8,580 bases of DNA from Acidobacteriota bacterium (lineage in GTDB: Bacteria > Acidobacteriota > Holophagae > Holophagales > Holophagaceae): positions 1-8,580 of the forward strand of contig JAJYBX010000060.1 of the NCBI GenBank assembly GCA_021778785.1. Reading direction: 5' to 3'. Below, in pieces: positions 5,855-8,580 of this stretch. Each line of letters begins with the position of its first letter. The first letter of the stretch is position 1. A program made the translations under genes and the position numbers. Under the pieces are notes generated by a model that saw only the letters and a list, made by a program, of their open reading frames with translations, did not search any database and was not told where the DNA came from.

Positions 5855-7496
5855 ACGGGACGGCCACCGCCTGGCGCAGCTGGCCCGGGAGGCCATCGCG
5901 GAAGCCCTGGGCGGCCCGCCGTGCCGACTCGGCGAGGATCCGGGCGAACCCGGCGCCAGCTTCGTGACCCTCACCCTGGACGGGGAGCTTCGCGGGTGCA
6001 TGGGCAGCCTCTCCCCCCACGGGTCCCTCATGGAGGATCTCGTCGATCACGCCCGGGCCGCGGCCTTCCACGACCACCGCTTCGACCCGCTCCGGCGGGA
6101 GGAACTTCCGCGCCTGGGCGTGGAAGTGTCCCTCCTCTCCCCGCTGCGCCCCCTGGCCTGCGCGGGCGAGGCCGACCTCCTCCGCCAGCTCCGCCCGGGC
6201 GTGGACGGGCTCCTCCTGGAATCCGAGGGCCGGAACGTCACCTTCCTGCCCCAGGTCTGGGACGACCTGCCGGATCCCGCGGCCTTCCTCCAGGCGCTCA
6301 AGCGCAAGGCGGGATGGCACGCGGCCTTCTGGTCCCCGGGGATCCGTGCCTGGACCTACACCGCCGAGGCCTGGCGCGATGAGCCCCGCCCCGTCCCGCC
6401 CACGGCGGCAGAGCTCACGGGGCCCCCAGGCGCGGGCTTCCTCTACCCCGCCCGGCACTGGCACCGCATGGCCGACAGCCGCCTGCGCTGCGACGTCTGC
6501 CCCCACGGCTGCGCCCTCCGCGAAGGCCAGGCCGGCCGTTGCGCCGTCCGCCGGCGGGAGGGGAACCGCATCGTCCTCGCCGCCTACGGCCGGACCAGCG
6601 GCTTCTGCGTGGACCCCATCGAGAAGAAGCCCCTCCACCACTTCCTGCCGGGATCGAGCGTCCTGTCCTTCGGCACGGTGGGCTGCAACCTGTCCTGCCG
6701 CTTCTGCCAAAACTGGGACCTCTCCCGCTCCAGGGACCTGGGCCGCCTCCGGGAGCGGGCCACGCCGGAACAGATCGCCGCCAGCGCGCGGAACCTGGGC
6801 TGCCGCAGCGTGGCCTTCACCTACAACGAGCCCGCCATCTTCCTGGAGTACGTCTCGGACGTGGCCGAGGCCTGCCACGCGGAGGGCCTCGCCACGGTGG
6901 CCGTGACGGCCGGCTACCTGGAGGACGCCGCCCGGCGGGATTTCTTCGCGCACCTCGACGCGGCCAACGTGGACCTCAAGGCCTTCAGCGAGGACTTCTA
7001 CCGGCGCATCGCCGGCGGGTCCCTCCAGCCCGTGCTGGACACCCTCCGCCACCTCGTCCACGAGACGGACGTCTGGACGGAGATCACCACCCTCCTGATT
7101 CCCGGCCTGAACGATGCCGAGGACGAGATCCGGCGGCTCTGCGCCTGGATCGCCACCGAGCTGGGCCCGGACGTGCCCCTCCACCTCAGCGCCTTCCACC
7201 CCGCCCACCGGATGCTGGACCGCCCCCCCACGCCACCCGCCACCCTGCGCCGCGCCCACGCCCTCGCCCGGGAGGCGGGACTGCGGTTCGTCTACACCGG
7301 CAACGTCCGGGATCCCGAGGGCGAAGCCACCCCCTGCCCCGGCTGCGGTTCCACGGTGATCCGGCGGGACGGCTACCGGCTGCTGGACTGGAACCTGGAT
7401 GCGGAGGGACGGTGCGGATGGTGCGGCACCCTCCTCCCGGGCCGGTACGGCTCCACACTCACCCTCCGCGCCCCGCTTGCGCGGTCGTCACCCTGA
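5811..7496 (+). CDS. amrA-amrS: AMMECR1 (AmrA) - radical SAM enzyme (AmrS) fusion, AmmeMemoRadiSam system
   Basis: This 561-residue protein joins two system components usually described as separate proteins. Residues about 16-195 are an AMMECR1 domain: the hallmark LRGCMG (60-65, C63; LRGCIG in human AMMECR1), then AAFHDHRFDPL, LGVEVSLLSP, LRPGVDGLLL, FLPQVWDDLPDP and LKRKAG. A Pro/Ala linker leads to the AmrS module, about 208-561. This opens with a cysteine cluster (C227, C230, C234, C244 in CDVCPHGC...GRC), then DPIEKKPLHHF, and the radical SAM CxxxCxxC at C292, C296 and C299 (CNLSCRFC), which should bind the [4Fe-4S] cluster that cleaves S-adenosylmethionine. TYNEP (337-341), ANVDLKAF and TTLLIPGLND follow. 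A C-terminal CPGCG/CGWCG pair (C509, C512, C535, C538) looks like a zinc ribbon or rubredoxin-type knuckle and is usual in AmrS. The substrate is unknown. Product identity is secure; the physiological role is not. Confidence 0.94.
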   Translation: MAPSPSSRPAPAIPERDGHRLAQLAREAIAEALGGPPCRLGEDPGEPGASFVTLTLDGELRGCMGSLSPHGSLMEDLVDHARAAAFHDHRFDPLRREELPRLGVEVSLLSPLRPLACAGEADLLRQLRPGVDGLLLESEGRNVTFLPQVWDDLPDPAAFLQALKRKAGWHAAFWSPGIRAWTYTAEAWRDEPRPVPPTAAELTGPPGAGFLYPARHWHRMADSRLRCDVCPHGCALREGQAGRCAVRRREGNRIVLAAYGRTSGFCVDPIEKKPLHHFLPGSSVLSFGTVGCNLSCRFCQNWDLSRSRDLGRLRERATPEQIAASARNLGCRSVAFTYNEPAIFLEYVSDVAEACHAEGLATVAVTAGYLEDAARRDFFAHLDAANVDLKAFSEDFYRRIAGGSLQPVLDTLRHLVHETDVWTEITTLLIPGLNDAEDEIRRLCAWIATELGPDVPLHLSAFHPAHRMLDRPPTPPATLRRAHALAREAGLRFVYTGNVRDPEGEATPCPGCGSTVIRRDGYRLLDWNLDAEGRCGWCGTLLPGRYGSTLTLRAPLARSSP

Positions 7497-7504
7497 GGAC
7501 GCCC

Positions 7505-8580
7505 ATGGCCACCCATCCCTCCCGCCAGGACCTGGAAGCCCAGCTGGAGGCTCTGAACCGGCGTCTGGAGCGCATGGACCCCGGCCCAGAGGCCAGGTTC
7601 CGGACCTGCCTGGAGACCCTCCTGGACGGCTTCGCCATCCTGACCGCCATCCGCGGCCCCACCGGGGAGATCGAGGATTTCCGCTACGACTACATCAATG
7701 CAGCCGGATGCCTCCTCAACCAGCGGACCCGGGAGGAGACGCTGGGGCGGCGGCTGCTGGAGCTGCTGCCCAGCCACCAGGGCGACCTGCTGGAGGCCTA
7801 CCGCCACGTCGTCGAGACCGGCGAGCCCCTGGCCCGGGAGACGCTGGTCTACGAGGACGAGTACGGCGGCCATCGGCTGCAACGTGCCTTCGATTTCCGG
7901 GCCACCCGGCTGGGAGACGGCTTCGCGGTCACCTGGCGCGACACCACGGAGCGGTGCCGCATGGAGTCCCAGCTCCGGGAGGAGGAGTTCCGCTTCCGGG
8001 CCATCTTCGAGAACAGCGCCGAGGCCATCCTGCTCACCTCGCCCGGAGGCGCGATCCTGGCCGCCAATCCCGCCGCATGCCGGATCACCGGCTTCACGGA
8101 GGCCGAGATCTGCGCCCGGGGCCGGGAGGGGATGGTGGTCACCTCCGAGCCACGGCTCCAAGCCTTCCTCGAAGAACGCCGGAGGACTGGCCATGCGCGG
8201 GGCGAGCTCACGTACCAGCGGCAGGACGGGACCACCTACCCCGCCGAGACCGTGTCCACGATCTTCACCAACCTGGCCGGCGAACAGATGACCGTGATCC
8301 TCTTCCGGGACCTGTCCGAGCAGAAGCGGCTCGAGGCCCGCAGCCGGCGGTTGGCCGCTCTCGTGGAATCCACGGAGGACGCCATCTACACCGCGGACAT
8401 GGACGGCACCATCACCGACTGGAACGCAGGGGCCGAGGCCCTCTATGGCTACCGCGCCGACGAGGCCATCGGGCAGCCCCCCTCCCTGATCGTGCCCGAG
8501 GACCTGCTGCCCGCCTCCCGGGAACTCCTGGACGCCCTCCGCGAAGGCCGGCGCTTCCGCAACCACGAGACCCTGCGGCG
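7505..8580 (+). CDS. Multi-PAS sensor protein (3' end outside window)
   Basis: The frame stays open from ATG 7505 to the window end (358 complete codons). GAGGA at 7495-7499, overlapping the previous stop, supports this start, and only 8 nt separate the two genes. After a short N-terminal helix (about 6-25) come three PAS domains in tandem. PAS1 spans about 29-150 (LLDGFAILTAI, YDYINAAGCLLN, ending WRDTTER). PAS2 spans about 162-275 (FRAIFENSAEAILLT, AANPAACRITGF, QRQDGTTYPAE, ending FRDLSEQKRL). PAS3 starts about 283 (LVESTEDAIYTADMDGTIT, WNAGAEALYGY) and is cut by the window. The linkers have the usual helical, coiled S-box form. No signal peptide or membrane segment is visible, so it is a cytoplasmic sensor. 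The output domain (histidine kinase, GGDEF/EAL or other) lies beyond the window and cannot be named. PAS domains bind haem, flavin or small ligands; no specific cofactor motif is evident. Confidence 0.9.
   Translation, partial: MATHPSRQDLEAQLEALNRRLERMDPGPEARFRTCLETLLDGFAILTAIRGPTGEIEDFRYDYINAAGCLLNQRTREETLGRRLLELLPSHQGDLLEAYRHVVETGEPLARETLVYEDEYGGHRLQRAFDFRATRLGDGFAVTWRDTTERCRMESQLREEEFRFRAIFENSAEAILLTSPGGAILAANPAACRITGFTEAEICARGREGMVVTSEPRLQAFLEERRRTGHARGELTYQRQDGTTYPAETVSTIFTNLAGEQMTVILFRDLSEQKRLEARSRRLAALVESTEDAIYTADMDGTITDWNAGAEALYGYRADEAIGQPPSLIVPEDLLPASRELLDALREGRRFRNHETLR

Noticed and set aside
4788..7259. 823-codon open frame on the - strand
   Set aside because: It is antisense to the MEMO and AmrA-AmrS genes, which carry complete family motifs on the + strand, and shows no recognisable motif itself.
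7373..8566. 397-codon open frame on the - strand
   Set aside because: The + strand here encodes three clear PAS domains in one open frame; the - frame is a shadow.

Overview
This is a dense, visibly very GC-rich stretch (roughly 70% by eye, with G/C at most third codon positions). It holds seven protein-coding genes, two of them cut by the window edges, and no RNA gene, CRISPR array or insertion sequence. Gene style, GC content and the mix of families would fit a high-GC Gram-negative bacterium. A member of Acidobacteriota (Holophagae/Geothrix-like) is my best guess, but it rests on general impression only, because no marker gene is present.

Layout, left to right. (1) Positions 1-2597, + strand: the 3' part of a PDZ-domain protein with a helical C-terminus, followed after 2 nt by a secreted coiled-coil protein of unknown function. 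(2) Positions 2599-3405, - strand: surE, a 5'/3'-nucleotidase, whose 3' end meets the previous gene with a 1-nt gap. (3) Positions 3406-3478: a 73-nt divergent intergenic region holding a perfect 18-bp palindrome and an abutting smaller inverted repeat. (4) Positions 3479-4939, + strand: a HAD-superfamily 5'-nucleotidase of the cytosolic purine 5'-nucleotidase (cN-II) type. (5) Positions 5054-8580, + strand: an operon-like run of a MEMO-family protein (AmmeMemoRadiSam protein B), a two-domain fusion of AMMECR1 (protein A) with the AmmeMemoRadiSam radical SAM enzyme (AmrS), and the N-terminal part of a multi-PAS sensor protein that runs off the right edge.

How the genes may work together. The two nucleotidases belong to unrelated folds but both remove phosphate from nucleotides. 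They are transcribed head-to-head from one short region, which suggests shared control of nucleotide turnover or salvage. The MEMO / AMMECR1-radical SAM pair is a compact version of the conserved AmmeMemoRadiSam system. Its partners occur from bacteria to humans (MEMO1, AMMECR1), and I know of no firmly established bacterial function for it. The fusion of A and S, the 44-nt overlap with the MEMO gene, and the PAS sensor starting 8 nt after the fusion are the most interesting features of the window. The first two genes are an unassigned envelope-associated pair.
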